Positions 8,202 to 16,712 of a stretch of 64,000 bases of DNA are shown here, piece by piece. Each line of letters opens with the position of its first letter. Positions within the stretch are counted from its first letter, which is position 1. The notes under the pieces are model-generated. The model had not been told where the DNA came from, made no database searches, and worked only from the letters and a program-made list of their open reading frames with translations. A program made the translations under genes and the position numbers. The stretch covers positions 186,906-250,905 of the forward strand of contig NZ_LMLA01000008.1 in assembly GCF_001421765.1 (NCBI RefSeq). The letters are read 5' to 3'. Source of the DNA: Sphingomonas sp. Leaf32 (GTDB taxonomy: Bacteria > Pseudomonadota > Alphaproteobacteria > Sphingomonadales > Sphingomonadaceae).

Positions 8202-8375
8202 AAGATTGGTTCATGCGAAGGCGCGGAGACGCGGAGGGGTTGCGCTCCTGGCCAGCGGTCCGCGAACGGGAGACCGCTTCGTCTCTTGCAGCGAACGATA
8301 AGGCCGCTTGCGCGGCAGCAGGGTGGTTACGGGCAAAATCTCCGCGTCTCCGCGCCTTCGCGTGAACCAATCTTC
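8201..8375. repeat. Repeat type E, copy 1 (175 bp, long inverted arms)
   Basis: Near-perfect arms of ~36 bp, beginning GAAGATTGGTTCATGCGAAG and ending with its inverted copy, enclose a ~100-bp core. Related copies are at 19434-19636 and 41070-41250. Part of the core resembles the reversed core of the 41-kb copy. Confidence 0.88.
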
Positions 8376-8386
8376 TGCCCTTGCCA

Positions 8387-8575
8387 TCACGAAAACAGCG
8401 CGATTAGCGCGGCAATAACCGACGATCCCGCCAGTGGCCCGACGAACATCACCAGCAGGAACAGTCCGATGCTGCCGAGCATCACCCGCTCCTGCGGGCG
8501 AGTCAGACGGGCGGGCGGGCGCGGCGGTTCGTAGCCATCGGGCGGTGGCGGCCAGGCGTTCGAGTCATGGAACAT
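8387..8575 (-). CDS. Small membrane protein
   Basis: 62 residues: a proline-rich cytoplasmic start (WPPPPDGYEPPRPPARL) followed by a single hydrophobic segment, about residues 33-60 (MLGSIGLFLLVMFVGPLAGS). GGGAGAAG is well placed upstream. It overlaps the preceding small gene by 11 bp, so translation is coupled. I do not recognise a function. Real-gene status is supported by the coupling, the ribosome binding site and the membrane segment. Confidence 0.6.
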   Translation of the reverse strand: MFHDSNAWPPPPDGYEPPRPPARLTRPQERVMLGSIGLFLLVMFVGPLAGSSVIAALIALFS

Positions 8576-8771
8576 CGCGCTTCTCCCGGTCCGGGGCGGG
8601 CAGCCGCGCGGCGGCGACGATCGCCGCGCTGGACAACAGGATCGACGATACCAGCGCGCCGATCGACAGCAAGCCCGCCGGGGTGACCGACACCCCTGCC
8701 CGCAAGTGCAGCTTGCGTCCCGCGCGGAGGGTCAGACGGGCCGATTGCGGTTCGCGGAAAGTGCGGGGCAT
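8565..8771 (-). CDS. Small membrane protein
   Basis: 68 residues with a basic N-terminus (RTFREPQSARLTLRAGRK) and one hydrophobic segment around residues 32-56 (AGLLSIGALVSSILLSSAAI). The end, PAPDREKRDVP, overlaps the start of the next small gene, whose ribosome binding site lies within it. The function is unknown. It lies downstream of pckA on the same strand after a hairpin. Confidence 0.5.
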   Translation of the reverse strand: MPRTFREPQSARLTLRAGRKLHLRAGVSVTPAGLLSIGALVSSILLSSAAIVAAARLPAPDREKRDVP

Positions 8772-8817
8772 GGCCCGACAACGCAGGGGATGGCGTTGCT
8801 ATCCCCTGGCAGGAATG

Positions 8818-8844
8818 GCGCCCCCGCTTGCGTGGCGGGGGCGC
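8818..8844 (-). terminator. Hairpin after pckA, possible terminator
   Basis: A perfect 10-bp stem GCGCCCCCGC/GCGGGGGCGC with a 7-base loop starts 14 bases after the pckA stop. No T-run follows on the minus strand, so it may only partly terminate or act as an mRNA 3' stabiliser. Confidence 0.5.
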
Positions 8845-8857
8845 TCCCTCTCCTACC

Positions 8858-10465
8858 TCAGGCCGGTTCGGCGACGCGCGGCGCGGCGTCGCGGACGCCG
8901 GCATCGACCGCATCGGCGAACTGCGCGAAATTGGCGTTGAACAGATCGACCAGCTTGGCGGCGGTGCGGTCATAGGCCGCGCCGTCGGCCCAGGTGCCGC
9001 GCGGATCGAGGATCGCGGCGTCGACGCCCGGCACCGATACCGGCACTTCGAACCCGAAATACGGATCGGTGCGGAATTCGGCATCGTTGAGCGAGCCGTC
9101 GAGCGCGGCGTTGAGCAGCGCGCGCGTCGCCTTGATCGGCATCCGGCGCCCTTCGCCATATTGCCCGCCGGTCCAGCCGGTATTGACCAGCCAGCACGCG
9201 ACATTGCCCTTGGCGATGCGGTCCTTCAGCAGATTGCCATAGACCGACGGGTGGCGCGGCATGAACGGTGCGCCGAAGCAGGTCGAGAAGACCGGTTCGG
9301 GTTCGGTCACGCCGATCTCCGTGCCCGCGACCTTCGACGTATAGCCCGACAGGAAGTGGTACATCGCCTGATCGGGCGTCAGCTTCGCGATCGGCGGCAG
9401 GATGCCGAAGGCGTCGGCGGTCAGCATCACGACGTTGCTGGGCACCGGTCCCATATTGTCGGCCGACGCATTGGGAATGAAGTCGATCGGATAGGCCGCG
9501 CGCGAATTTTCGGCGAGCGCCGGATCGTCGAGGTCGAGCACCCGCGTATCCGGGTCCATCACGACATTTTCGAGCACCGTGCCGAAGCGCTTAGTCGTCG
9601 CGAAGATTTCCGGTTCGGCCTCGGCCGACAGGCGGATCATCTTGGCATAGCAGCCGCCTTCGAAATTGAAGACCGCGGTGTCCGACCAGCCATGTTCGTC
9701 GTCGCCGATCAGCGTGCGGCTGGCATCGGCGCTGAGCGTCGTCTTGCCGGTGCCCGACAGGCCGAAGAACACCGCCGTATCGCCCTTCGGGCCGATATTG
9801 GCCGAACAGTGCATCGGCATCGTGCCGGTTTCGGGCAGCAGGAAGTTCAGCAGGCCGAACACCGACTTCTTCATTTCCCCGGCATATTGCGTGCCGCCGA
9901 TCAGGATCAGCTTTTCGGTCAGGCTGACGGCGATCACCGTCTCGCTGCGACAGCCATGGCGCGCCGGGTCGGCGCGGAAGTTCGGCAGGTCGATGATGGT
10001 GAAGTCGGGGACGAACCCGGCAAGGTCGCCCTCCTCCGGCCGGACCAGCATCGTGCGGATGAACAGGTTGTGCCACGCCAGCGTGTTGACGACCCGCACC
10101 TTCACCCGGTGTTCGGGCTGCGATCCGCCGAACAGGTCCTGCACGAACAGGTTCGGCTCGTTGACGAGTTCGGCCATGAAATCGGCCTTCAGCACGGCGA
10201 AATGGTCCGGCGTCATCGCGCGGTTGGTCTTGCCCCACCACACCGTATCTTCGGTCACGGCATCGCGGACCATGAACTTGTCCTGCGGGCTGCGGCCGGT
10301 GTGGCGGCCGGTGGTGACGACCAACGGGCCGTCCTTGGCCAGCCGCCCCTCGCCGCGCGCGACCGCCTGTTCGACCAGCTGCGGCGTGCGCAGGTTCCAG
10401 TGCACCTGCGCGCCGGTTTCGATGCCCATTGCCGACAGGTCGTGTTCGGGCGTGACGATCGCCAT
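8858..10465 (-). CDS. pckA: Phosphoenolpyruvate carboxykinase (ATP)
   Basis: Converts oxaloacetate and ATP to PEP, CO2 and ADP, the entry step of gluconeogenesis. 535 residues, the standard length. The kinase-1 (P-loop) motif [13 protein letters not shown], the substrate segment [12 protein letters not shown] and the [12 protein letters not shown] segment are all present. The start at 10465 gives the family N-terminus and has GGGAG upstream. It is divergent from chvI, as in many alphaproteobacteria, where ChvG/ChvI controls pckA; that control is known from the family rather than shown here. Two small membrane-protein genes follow. Confidence 0.97.
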   Translation of the reverse strand: MAIVTPEHDLSAMGIETGAQVHWNLRTPQLVEQAVARGEGRLAKDGPLVVTTGRHTGRSPQDKFMVRDAVTEDTVWWGKTNRAMTPDHFAVLKADFMAELVNEPNLFVQDLFGGSQPEHRVKVRVVNTLAWHNLFIRTMLVRPEEGDLAGFVPDFTIIDLPNFRADPARHGCRSETVIAVSLTEKLILIGGTQYAGEMKKSVFGLLNFLLPETGTMPMHCSANIGPKGDTAVFFGLSGTGKTTLSADASRTLIGDDEHGWSDTAVFNFEGGCYAKMIRLSAEAEPEIFATTKRFGTVLENVVMDPDTRVLDLDDPALAENSRAAYPIDFIPNASADNMGPVPSNVVMLTADAFGILPPIAKLTPDQAMYHFLSGYTSKVAGTEIGVTEPEPVFSTCFGAPFMPRHPSVYGNLLKDRIAKGNVACWLVNTGWTGGQYGEGRRMPIKATRALLNAALDGSLNDAEFRTDPYFGFEVPVSVPGVDAAILDPRGTWADGAAYDRTAAKLVDLFNANFAQFADAVDAGVRDAAPRVAEPA

Positions 10466-10525
10466 GCTGTGTTCTCCCTCGGATCTCGACTCGCGAACGG
10501 TAGTCCCGCCCCGCGATTTCCCGTT

Positions 10526-10554
10526 GCTGTAAGCGCACCGGGGCAGCCCGTCAA
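10526..10554 (-). promoter_or_regulatory. Candidate sigma70-type promoter of pckA
   Basis: On the minus strand TTGACG (10554-10549) is followed after 17 bp by TACAGC (10531-10526), about 60 bp upstream of the pckA ATG. The -10 is weak. The rest of the 361-bp gap to chvI holds AT-rich DNA (10560-10635) and a degenerate type A palindrome. No ChvI site was assigned. Confidence 0.4.
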
Positions 10555-10663
10555 ACACGTTAAACAACATTATGGCCGTGATGTTTTGCGATTGCGACCA
10601 ATGGGTTAGCGGACGAATTATATGATATATAGCGGAGGAGGGGGAGTGCTCGTTACCCGCCAC

Positions 10664-10692
10664 GTCACCCGCGCTTGACCCGGGGTGACGGT
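10664..10692. repeat. Degenerate palindromic repeat type A, single arm
   Basis: GTCACCCGCGC and CCGGGGTGAC flank TTGAC. It is a diverged copy of the type A arm in the pckA-chvI intergenic region. Confidence 0.65.
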
Positions 10693-10826
10693 CGGGCGGA
10701 TGTCCCGAGCCGGAACGACGGTCACGCAGTGGCGATGTGCTAATGTCGCTTACCCCCGGCACAGGGCATTGAGCGGGACGCCCCTTTCCCGTAACCGTCG
10801 AACGTGATGCACACGGATTTCCGCCC

Positions 10827-11537
10827 ATGACCGCGACGATCGCGCTGGTCGATGACGACCGCAACATCCTGACGTCGGTATCGATCGCGCTGCAGACCGA
10901 GGGCTTCGTCACGCGGGTCTATTCGGACGGCGAGGTCGCGCTGAAGGCCTTTGCCGAGAATCCGCCCGATCTGGCGGTGCTCGACATCAAGATGCCGCGG
11001 ATGGACGGCCTCGAACTGCTGCGGCGGTTGCGGGAGAAGAGCCGGCTGCCGGTAATCTTCCTGACCAGCAAGGACGACGAGCTGGACGAGGCGCTGGGCC
11101 TGGCGATGGGCGCGGACGATTATATCGCCAAGCCGTTTTCGCAGCGGCTGCTGATCGCGCGCATCCGCGCCATCCTGCGCCGCGCCGAACCGGCGCTGGC
11201 CGGAGAGCCGGGCAGCCCCGAAACCGCGGCCCAGGCGGTACTGGAGCGCGGACGGCTGGCGATGGACCCGGCGCGGCACAAGGTGACGTGGAACGGCGAG
11301 AACGTGACGCTGACGGTGACCGAGTTCCTGATCCTCGAAACGCTCGCCAGCCGCCCCGGCATCGTCAAGACGCGCAACCAGTTGATGGACGCCGCCTATC
11401 AGGACGACATCTATGTCGACGACCGCACGATCGACAGCCACATCAAGCGGTTGCGCCGCAAGTTCCGGCAGGTCGACAAGGCATTCGACGCGATCGAGAC
11501 GCTGTATGGCGCGGGGTACCGGTTCGCGGACGAATAG
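10827..11537 (+). CDS. chvI: Response regulator ChvI, OmpR family
   Basis: 236 residues: a receiver domain with the acidic pair in LVDDDRN, phospho-acceptor Asp53 in LDIKMPR and Lys102 in AKPF, then an OmpR-type winged helix ([35 protein letters not shown]). In alphaproteobacteria ChvG/ChvI responds to acidity and envelope stress. The identification rests on the sequence and on the following order chvG-hprK-rapZ-EIIA-HPr. A 113-bp type F repeat now lies between chvI and its kinase gene, which may affect how the two are balanced. Confidence 0.93.
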   Translation: MTATIALVDDDRNILTSVSIALQTEGFVTRVYSDGEVALKAFAENPPDLAVLDIKMPRMDGLELLRRLREKSRLPVIFLTSKDDELDEALGLAMGADDYIAKPFSQRLLIARIRAILRRAEPALAGEPGSPETAAQAVLERGRLAMDPARHKVTWNGENVTLTVTEFLILETLASRPGIVKTRNQLMDAAYQDDIYVDDRTIDSHIKRLRRKFRQVDKAFDAIETLYGAGYRFADE

Positions 11538-11558
11538 GTCTATGATCCCACAATCCAA

Positions 11559-11671
11559 CCGTTCGTGCTGAGTAGGGGCTGAGCTTGTCGAAGACCCGTA
11601 TCGAAGCATTCGCTGCAACGGTCCTTCGATACGCCCTTTCGACAGGCTCAATGGCTACTCAGGACGAACGG
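11559..11671. repeat. MITE-like repeat type F, copy 2, between chvI and chvG
   Basis: 113 bp with terminal inverted repeats CCGTTCGT/ACGAACGG, an inner pair GAGCTTGTCGAA/TTTCGACAGGCTC and CCCGTATCGAAG/CTTCGATACG. Highly similar by eye to the copy at 5662-5769. It fills most of the 166-bp gap between the two genes of a two-component pair. Confidence 0.9.
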
Positions 11672-11703
11672 CTTGTTCGCCTTTTCCGCGCGGGGAACAG
11701 CTA

Positions 11704-13275
11704 ATGCCCCCCGCTGACATCCCCGAGGACCTGCCTCCCGACGAAGGCGCGCTGTCGCTGCGCTGGTCGGGGCGCGTATCGCTCACCCCGCGCATCCTGT
11801 TCGTGAACATCTTCGCGCTGGCGCTGCTGGCGGGCGGGTTCTTCTATCTCGACAGCTATCGCGCGCGGATCGTCGATGGCCGCGTGGCGCAGGCGGAGCG
11901 CGAGGTGCGGCTGATCGCCGAGGCGCTGTCGCTGTTACCGCCCGACGACCGCACCGACGAAATGGTTAATTTCGCGCGCAAGTCCGGCCTGCGGCTGCGT
12001 ATCTACGACCGGCGCGGGCGGCTGGCCGCCGACAGCCGGGCGCTGGGCGTGCGCAATTTCCAGCTGGTCGATCCGGACAAGGATGGTTGGCAACAGGATG
12101 CCGCCCGCGCGCTGGACGCCGGGATCGACACCGTGGTCGGCAATGAACGCGATCCGCTGTACCGCGAACGCGCGCCGGGCCGGGGCCTGCGCTGGCCCGA
12201 TGTGGTGACGGTGCGCACGACCGGAGCGACCGCCGCGACCGTGTGGCGCGCGCCCGACCGGACGCCGGTGGTCACCGCCGCCGCGCCGCTGCCCGAAGAC
12301 CGGGTGCTGATGGCGACGGTCAACGCCCGCGACATCACGTCGACGGTGCGCTCCGAGCGGTTTCGCCTGAGCCTGGTCCTCGGCGTCGCGGTGCTGTTGT
12401 CGGTGCTGCTGTCGCTGTTCCTCGCCCGCACCATCGTCCGGCCGATGCGGATGCTGGCGCGCGCCGCGATCCGGGTGCGGCTGGGCCGCGCGCGCGAGGT
12501 GGTGGTGCCGCGCCTGCCCAGCCGACGGGACGAGATCGGGATGCTCGCCCGCGCGCTGTCCGACATGACCAGCGCGCTGCGCAGCCGGATCGACGCGACC
12601 GAGGCGTTCGCCGCCGATGTGACGCACGAGTTGAAGAACCCCCTCGCCTCGCTGCGCTCCGCCGTCGACGGGCTGGGCGCGGTGAAGGACCCGGACCTGC
12701 GCGCGCAATTGCTGGCGATCGTGCAGGACGATGTGCACCGGCTCGACCGGCTGATTACCGATATTTCCGACGCGTCGCGGCTGGATGCGCAGCTGGCGCG
12801 GGCGAAGTTCGAGGGTGTCGACCTGGGCGCGCTGATCGGGGCACTGGTCGCCTATCGCACCGAACGCGGGGTCGGGCGCGGCGTGACGCTGTCGTTCGAG
12901 CATGACGAACCGCTGGTGGCGCATGGCGAGGGCGCGCGGCTGGAGCGGGTGTTCGCCAACCTGATCGACAATGCCGTCTCCTTCTCGCCGCCCGGCGGTA
13001 CGGTGCGGATCACCGGCATCAACGATGGCGACCTGATCGAGATCGAGGTGGTCGACGACGGTCCCGGCGTGCCCCCCGAACAGCGCGAGGCGGTGTTCCG
13101 CCGGTTCCATTCGGTGCGACCGGGCGACGAGGCTTTCGGACGACATTCCGGCCTTGGCCTTGCCATCGCGCGGACCATCGTCGAAGGCCATGGCGGTATG
13201 ATCGCCGCCGAATCACGCAGGGACCACCGCGAGGGTGCGCGCTTCGTCGTGCAGTTGCCGGTGGCCGGGGCATGA
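11704..13275 (+). CDS. chvG: Sensor histidine kinase ChvG
   Basis: 523 residues: cytoplasmic N-tail, first membrane segment around residues 33-52, a periplasmic sensor of about 165 residues, second segment near 222-242 (LVLGVAVLLSVLLSLFLART), HAMP, then the HisKA domain with phosphoacceptor His308 in THELKNPLASL, N box NLIDNAVSFS, and GPGVPPE and HSGLGLAIARTIVEGHGG in the ATPase. This is the membrane partner of ChvI. It overlaps hprK by 4 bp (ATGA), so the operon continues into the PTS genes. Confidence 0.93.
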   Translation: MPPADIPEDLPPDEGALSLRWSGRVSLTPRILFVNIFALALLAGGFFYLDSYRARIVDGRVAQAEREVRLIAEALSLLPPDDRTDEMVNFARKSGLRLRIYDRRGRLAADSRALGVRNFQLVDPDKDGWQQDAARALDAGIDTVVGNERDPLYRERAPGRGLRWPDVVTVRTTGATAATVWRAPDRTPVVTAAAPLPEDRVLMATVNARDITSTVRSERFRLSLVLGVAVLLSVLLSLFLARTIVRPMRMLARAAIRVRLGRAREVVVPRLPSRRDEIGMLARALSDMTSALRSRIDATEAFAADVTHELKNPLASLRSAVDGLGAVKDPDLRAQLLAIVQDDVHRLDRLITDISDASRLDAQLARAKFEGVDLGALIGALVAYRTERGVGRGVTLSFEHDEPLVAHGEGARLERVFANLIDNAVSFSPPGGTVRITGINDGDLIEIEVVDDGPGVPPEQREAVFRRFHSVRPGDEAFGRHSGLGLAIARTIVEGHGGMIAAESRRDHREGARFVVQLPVAGA

Positions 13276-13694
13276 GCGCTGCGCCGCTGCCCCCGGTCCA
13301 CGCCTCGTGCGTCGCGATCGACGGGCGGGGCGTGCTGATCGCCGGGCCGTCGGGGTCGGGCAAGTCCGACCTGGCGCTGCGGCTGATCGCGACGGGCGCG
13401 GTACTGGTCAGCGACGACTATACGGCGCTGACCGCGCGGAACGGCGTGCTGTATGCGACGCCGCCCGACACCATCGCCGGGCGGATCGAGGTGCGCGGGA
13501 TCGGCATCGTCGAACGGCCATTCGTCCGCGACGTTCCGGTCGCCCTCTGGGTCGAGGCCGGCACGCCCGAACGACTGCCCGAGGGCATGACCCATGTCAT
13601 CGGCGGTATCGCCCTGCCGGCCTATACGCTGGCATTGCTCGAAGCGTCGGCGCCGGCCCGACTCCACCTCATGCTCGACGGGATCGCACGATAA
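13272..13694 (+). CDS. hprK: HPr kinase/phosphorylase, short alphaproteobacterial form
   Basis: Phosphorylates and dephosphorylates HPr on its regulatory serine. 140 residues: only the C-terminal catalytic domain is present, with Walker A GPSGSGKS (Lys31), the aspartates of SDDYTAL, and the GRIEVRGIGIVERPF segment. The ~130-residue N-terminal domain of Firmicutes enzymes is absent, which is normal in this class. It overlaps chvG by 4 bp and rapZ by one base (TAATG). Confidence 0.9.
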   Translation: MSAAPLPPVHASCVAIDGRGVLIAGPSGSGKSDLALRLIATGAVLVSDDYTALTARNGVLYATPPDTIAGRIEVRGIGIVERPFVRDVPVALWVEAGTPERLPEGMTHVIGGIALPAYTLALLEASAPARLHLMLDGIAR

Positions 13695-14584
13695 TGCAGC
13701 ACGCCCATATCCTGCTCGTCACCGGCATGTCCGGCGCGGGGAAATCGACGGTCCTGAAGACGCTGGAGGACAGCGGCTGGGACATCGTCGACAATCTGCC
13801 GCTGCGCCTGCTCGGCCAGTTGATCGCCGCGACCCCCGCCGACGCCGACCGGCCGCTTGCCGTCGGGATCGGCACCCGCACGCGCGGGTTCGACGCCGAA
13901 CAGATCGTGGCGGCAATCCGCGCCCGGCCCGAATTCGGGGTCAGCGTGCTGTTCCTCGACAGCAGCCAGGCCGAGCTGGAACGCCGGTATAACGAGACGC
14001 GGCGGCGTCACCCGCTGGCGCTGGACCGCACCGCCGCCGACGGGATCGAGAGCGAGCGCGAGGTGCTGGAACCGTTGCGCGTCTTCGCCAACCGGCTGCT
14101 CGACACGACCAATTTCAGCCGCAACGACCTGGCGCAATGGACGCGCGAGACCTTTGCCGAACCGGACAGCAGCGCGCCCGTGCTGTCGGTTCTGTCGTTC
14201 GGCTTTTCGCGCGGGGTGCCGCGCAACGCCGACATCGTGCTGGACATGCGGTTCCTGCGCAATCCGCACTGGGACCCGGTGCTGCGGCCGGGCACGGGCC
14301 TGGACCCCGATGTCGCCGCCTATGTGCAGGCCGACCCGGCGTACGACGCCGCGATCGCGTCGTTCGAAACGATGCTGCTGACGCTCCTCCCCCGCTACCG
14401 CGCGGAAGGCAAATCCTATGTCACCATCGCGTTCGGCTGTACCGGCGGGCGGCACCGCTCGGTCCATGTCGCGGAGCGGATGGGCGCATGGTTGCGTGCA
14501 CAAGGATTTTCGCCCACGATACACCATCGCGACCTGGGCACCGCGCCGCAGGATTCGCTGGAAGGCGTGACGCAGGCGCCATGA
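13694..14584 (+). CDS. rapZ: RNase adapter RapZ / nucleotide-binding protein
   Basis: 296 residues. Walker A GMSGAGKS at residues 11-18, the family segment SFGFSRGVPRNADIVLDMRF and the C-terminal CTGGRHRSVHVAERM are all present. In E. coli RapZ guides RNase E to the GlmZ sRNA and senses amino-sugar supply; whether this role exists here is unknown. It is in the chvIG-hprK-PTS operon with overlapping starts and stops on both sides. Confidence 0.94.
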   Translation: MQHAHILLVTGMSGAGKSTVLKTLEDSGWDIVDNLPLRLLGQLIAATPADADRPLAVGIGTRTRGFDAEQIVAAIRARPEFGVSVLFLDSSQAELERRYNETRRRHPLALDRTAADGIESEREVLEPLRVFANRLLDTTNFSRNDLAQWTRETFAEPDSSAPVLSVLSFGFSRGVPRNADIVLDMRFLRNPHWDPVLRPGTGLDPDVAAYVQADPAYDAAIASFETMLLTLLPRYRAEGKSYVTIAFGCTGGRHRSVHVAERMGAWLRAQGFSPTIHHRDLGTAPQDSLEGVTQAP

Positions 14585-15015
14585 CGGATGTAGGAACGAC
14601 GACGAACATGATCGGCCTGGTTTTGGTGACGCACGGACGTCTTGCCGAGGAGTTCGTCGTGGCGATGGAGCATGTCGTGGGTCCGCAGGAGCGGATCGGC
14701 ACGGTCTGTATCGGCCCCGAAGACGATATGGAGGAACGCCGCGCCGACATCGCGAAGGCGATCGCCGATGTCGATGCGGGACAGGGCGTGATCGTGCTGA
14801 CCGACCTGTTCGGCGGCACGCCCAGCAACCTCGCCATCTCGCTGATGGAAACCGGGCGGATCGAGGTGATTGCCGGCATCAACCTGCCGATGCTGATCCG
14901 GCTGGGCGGCGCGCGGAAAGCGATGAAGGTCGCCGAAGCCGTCGCCGCCGCGCGCGAGGCGGGGCGCAAGTACATCTCGGTCGCCAGCGAAGTGCTGGGC
15001 GAGGCCGCGGCGTGA
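14581..15015 (+). CDS. PTS EIIA component, mannose family
   Basis: 144 residues. The phospho-accepting histidine is His18 in VLVTHGRLAEEF, and the fold motif LTDLFGGTPSNLA and the GINLPMLIRL segment are typical of EIIA-Man. No EIIB or EIIC sugar permease is nearby, so as in other alphaproteobacteria it most likely belongs to a regulatory phosphotransfer chain with HPr and the HPr kinase. It overlaps rapZ (ATGA) and ptsH (4 bp). Confidence 0.92.
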   Translation: MTDVGTTTNMIGLVLVTHGRLAEEFVVAMEHVVGPQERIGTVCIGPEDDMEERRADIAKAIADVDAGQGVIVLTDLFGGTPSNLAISLMETGRIEVIAGINLPMLIRLGGARKAMKVAEAVAAAREAGRKYISVASEVLGEAAA

Positions 15016-15281
15016 GCGTCACCCGCACCGTCCAGATCACCAACCGCCGCGGCCTGCACGCCCGCGCCAGCGCCAAGTTCGTGACAATGGCCGCCGCGCA
15101 GCCGATCGAGGTCAGCGTGGAAAAGGACGGATCGCGCGTCACCGGCACGTCGATCATGGGCCTGATGATGCTGGGCGCCGCCAAGGGCGACCATATCACG
15201 ATCAGCGCGTCGGGCGACGGTGCCGAGGCCGTGGTAGGGCAGCTGGCGCAACTGGTCGAGGATCGTTTCGGCGAGGATTGA
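15012..15281 (+). CDS. ptsH: Phosphocarrier protein HPr
   Basis: 89 residues. The active-site histidine is His16 in NRRGLHARASAKFV; the HPr-kinase target is Ser47 in VTGTSIMGLMMLGA. Both phosphorylation sites are intact, which fits the adjacent hprK and EIIA genes. It is the last gene of the operon, followed at once by a terminator. Enzyme I (ptsP or ptsI) is not in the window. Confidence 0.96.
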   Translation: MSVTRTVQITNRRGLHARASAKFVTMAAAQPIEVSVEKDGSRVTGTSIMGLMMLGAAKGDHITISASGDGAEAVVGQLAQLVEDRFGED

Positions 15282-15305
15282 GGGGGACCGTTCAGTCCCC
15301 TTTTC
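15282..15305 (+). terminator. Terminator of the chvIG-PTS operon
   Basis: Stem GGGGAC/GTCCCC with loop CGTTCA begins two bases after the ptsH stop and is followed by TTTTCC. Confidence 0.75.
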
Positions 15306-15307
15306 CT

Positions 15308-15334
15308 CACCCCGGACTTGATCCGGGGTGACGG
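15308..15334. repeat. Palindromic repeat type A, single arm
   Basis: CACCCCGGACTTG followed by ATCCGGGGTGACGG. A lone arm just behind the PTS operon terminator. Confidence 0.88.
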
Positions 15335-15413
15335 TGTATTTCGCGACTGCCGTCGGCACCTCACAAATTTTTAGGGGTGGCCCCTGCCCCGCCCCGGCCA
15401 TAGGCCGCACCCC

Positions 15414-16163
15414 ATGACCATGCCGAGCAAAGCGGCCTTCGACGCCCTGACCGAAAAGGAAAAGCAGACGCTGCGCCTGATCGTGCGCGGGCATGATGCG
15501 AAGTCGGTCGCGGTCACGCTGGGGCTGTCGGTCCATACCATCAACGAACGGCTGCGCGATGCGCGGCGCAAGCTGGCGGTGTCGAGCAGCCGCGAGGCGG
15601 CGCGGCTGTTGCTGGATGCCGAGACCCCCGAAAATCTGGGGGACAGAAGAACCGGGGACGACGGGCGCGTCGCCGCGAACGATGGGGAGCAGGCGCCGGT
15701 GACCGGCGCGGGAACGGCGCGTCGCCGCTTTCCCATCCTGATCGGAGTGATGCTCATGACCTTCGCCCTCGGCCTGGCCGCCCTGACCCTGATGCCCGGC
15801 ACGACACAGGCCCCGCCGCCGTCGATCGCCGCGCCGGCTATTCCCGCCGACGCCGCCGCGCACCAGTTCCTCGAACTGATCGATGCCGGGCGCTGGCGCG
15901 AGAGCTATGGCCGGTTCGGCGCGGCGTTCCGCAAGCTGAACAGCGAACAGGTGTGGAGCGAGGTATCGCAGCGCGTGCGCCCGCCGCTGGGCGCGGTCGT
16001 ATCGCGGTCGCTGCTGGGGCAGGAAACCATTCCCGTGCCCCCCGTCGGCGTCGAGATGCTGAAGTTCCGCACCCGCTTCGCGACCGGTGGCGAGAAGGTC
16101 GAAACGGTGACGCTGAATCAGGAAGGGGGCGACTGGAAGGTCGTCGGGGTGACGATCGAGTAA
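15414..16163 (+). CDS. LuxR-type HTH protein with membrane segment and DUF4019 domain
   Basis: 249 residues in three parts: an N-terminal LuxR-type HTH (residues ~8-65, LTEKEKQTLRLIVRGHDAKS, then VHTINERLRDARRKL), one membrane segment near residues 103-123 (FPILIGVMLMTFALGLAALT), and a periplasmic DUF4019 domain (AAHQFLELIDAGRWRESYGRF to the end). The layout suggests a one-component regulator that passes an envelope signal directly to DNA. The target genes are unknown. The start could also be the second ATG, two codons later. Its end overlaps the convergent gene at 16118 by 46 bp. Confidence 0.85.
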   Translation: MTMPSKAAFDALTEKEKQTLRLIVRGHDAKSVAVTLGLSVHTINERLRDARRKLAVSSSREAARLLLDAETPENLGDRRTGDDGRVAANDGEQAPVTGAGTARRRFPILIGVMLMTFALGLAALTLMPGTTQAPPPSIAAPAIPADAAAHQFLELIDAGRWRESYGRFGAAFRKLNSEQVWSEVSQRVRPPLGAVVSRSLLGQETIPVPPVGVEMLKFRTRFATGGEKVETVTLNQEGGDWKVVGVTIE

Positions 16164-16534
16164 TCGGGCGGTGCCGGGGTCCAGCACGATGGCCAGTCGT
16201 GGAAGCCCGCTGCTGCGACGACCCGGTTCCCCGCCAACGCGAAGAACACGAAGCGCGGCGGATCGGGCCAACCGAACCAGTCGTGATCGCGCACGATGCA
16301 GCGAAGCCCGTTGATCTCCGCAAGGCCGATCGTGTCGTCGCCGAACCGCCCGAGCAGCGGATCGGCGACGATCGCGACTTCTTCGTCAGCGGTCGGCTTG
16401 CGCCATGTCATCGCCATCTGCCGGTAGCGACGCACGCGCCCGATCCAGAGCAGGTCGTCGAGGAGACTTTGGCCGAACCCGTCGGTTTGGACCGGCTTGG
16501 ACGATTGCCGGAAAAGCCAGCCGAACCTGCGCAT
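16118..16534 (-). CDS. Hypothetical protein
   Basis: 138 residues, no recognised domain. It is rich in Trp and Pro, with a patterned middle (DPLLGRFGDDTIGLAEINGL, DHDWFGWPDPPRFVFFALAG) that looks like a genuine globular beta protein. The last 15 codons overlap the 3' end of the convergent HTH/DUF4019 gene. An alternative start at MAMTWRKP would shorten it by 40 residues. Moderately sure that it is a real gene; no function is offered. Confidence 0.5.
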   Translation of the reverse strand: MRRFGWLFRQSSKPVQTDGFGQSLLDDLLWIGRVRRYRQMAMTWRKPTADEEVAIVADPLLGRFGDDTIGLAEINGLRCIVRDHDWFGWPDPPRFVFFALAGNRVVAAAGFHDWPSCWTPAPPDYSIVTPTTFQSPPS

Positions 16535-16606
16535 GGCGTATTTTCGCGCTTCGCGGGTCGCTCGGCAAGGGCTGTGATGCTTGAGGGTCCGATCACCCGC
16601 CTAACC

Positions 16607-16689
16607 GTCACCCCGGACTTGATCCGGGGTCCCGCTTTCTATCCTCCGTCGAAGAAGAAGCGGGACCCCGGGTCAAGCCCGGGGTGACG
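16607..16689. repeat. Palindromic repeat type A, full inverted pair
   Basis: Same architecture as 5785-5869: two CCCCGG...CCGGGG arms with TCCCGCTTTC/GAAGCGGGA extensions. The right arm has GGGTCAAGCCC in place of GGATCAAGTCC, a paired change that keeps the palindrome. Confidence 0.92.
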
Positions 16690-16712
16690 GTAGAGGGTCG
16701 GCTGTCCGACTG

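Noticed and set aside
8828..10609. Long open frame on the plus strand opposite pckA, and similar long frames opposite chvG, dnaK, sufS and other genes
   Set aside because: These are antisense shadows produced by high GC and codon-position bias; their translations are low-complexity Arg/Gly/Ala/His-rich and lack ribosome binding sites, whereas the opposite strand encodes clear families.
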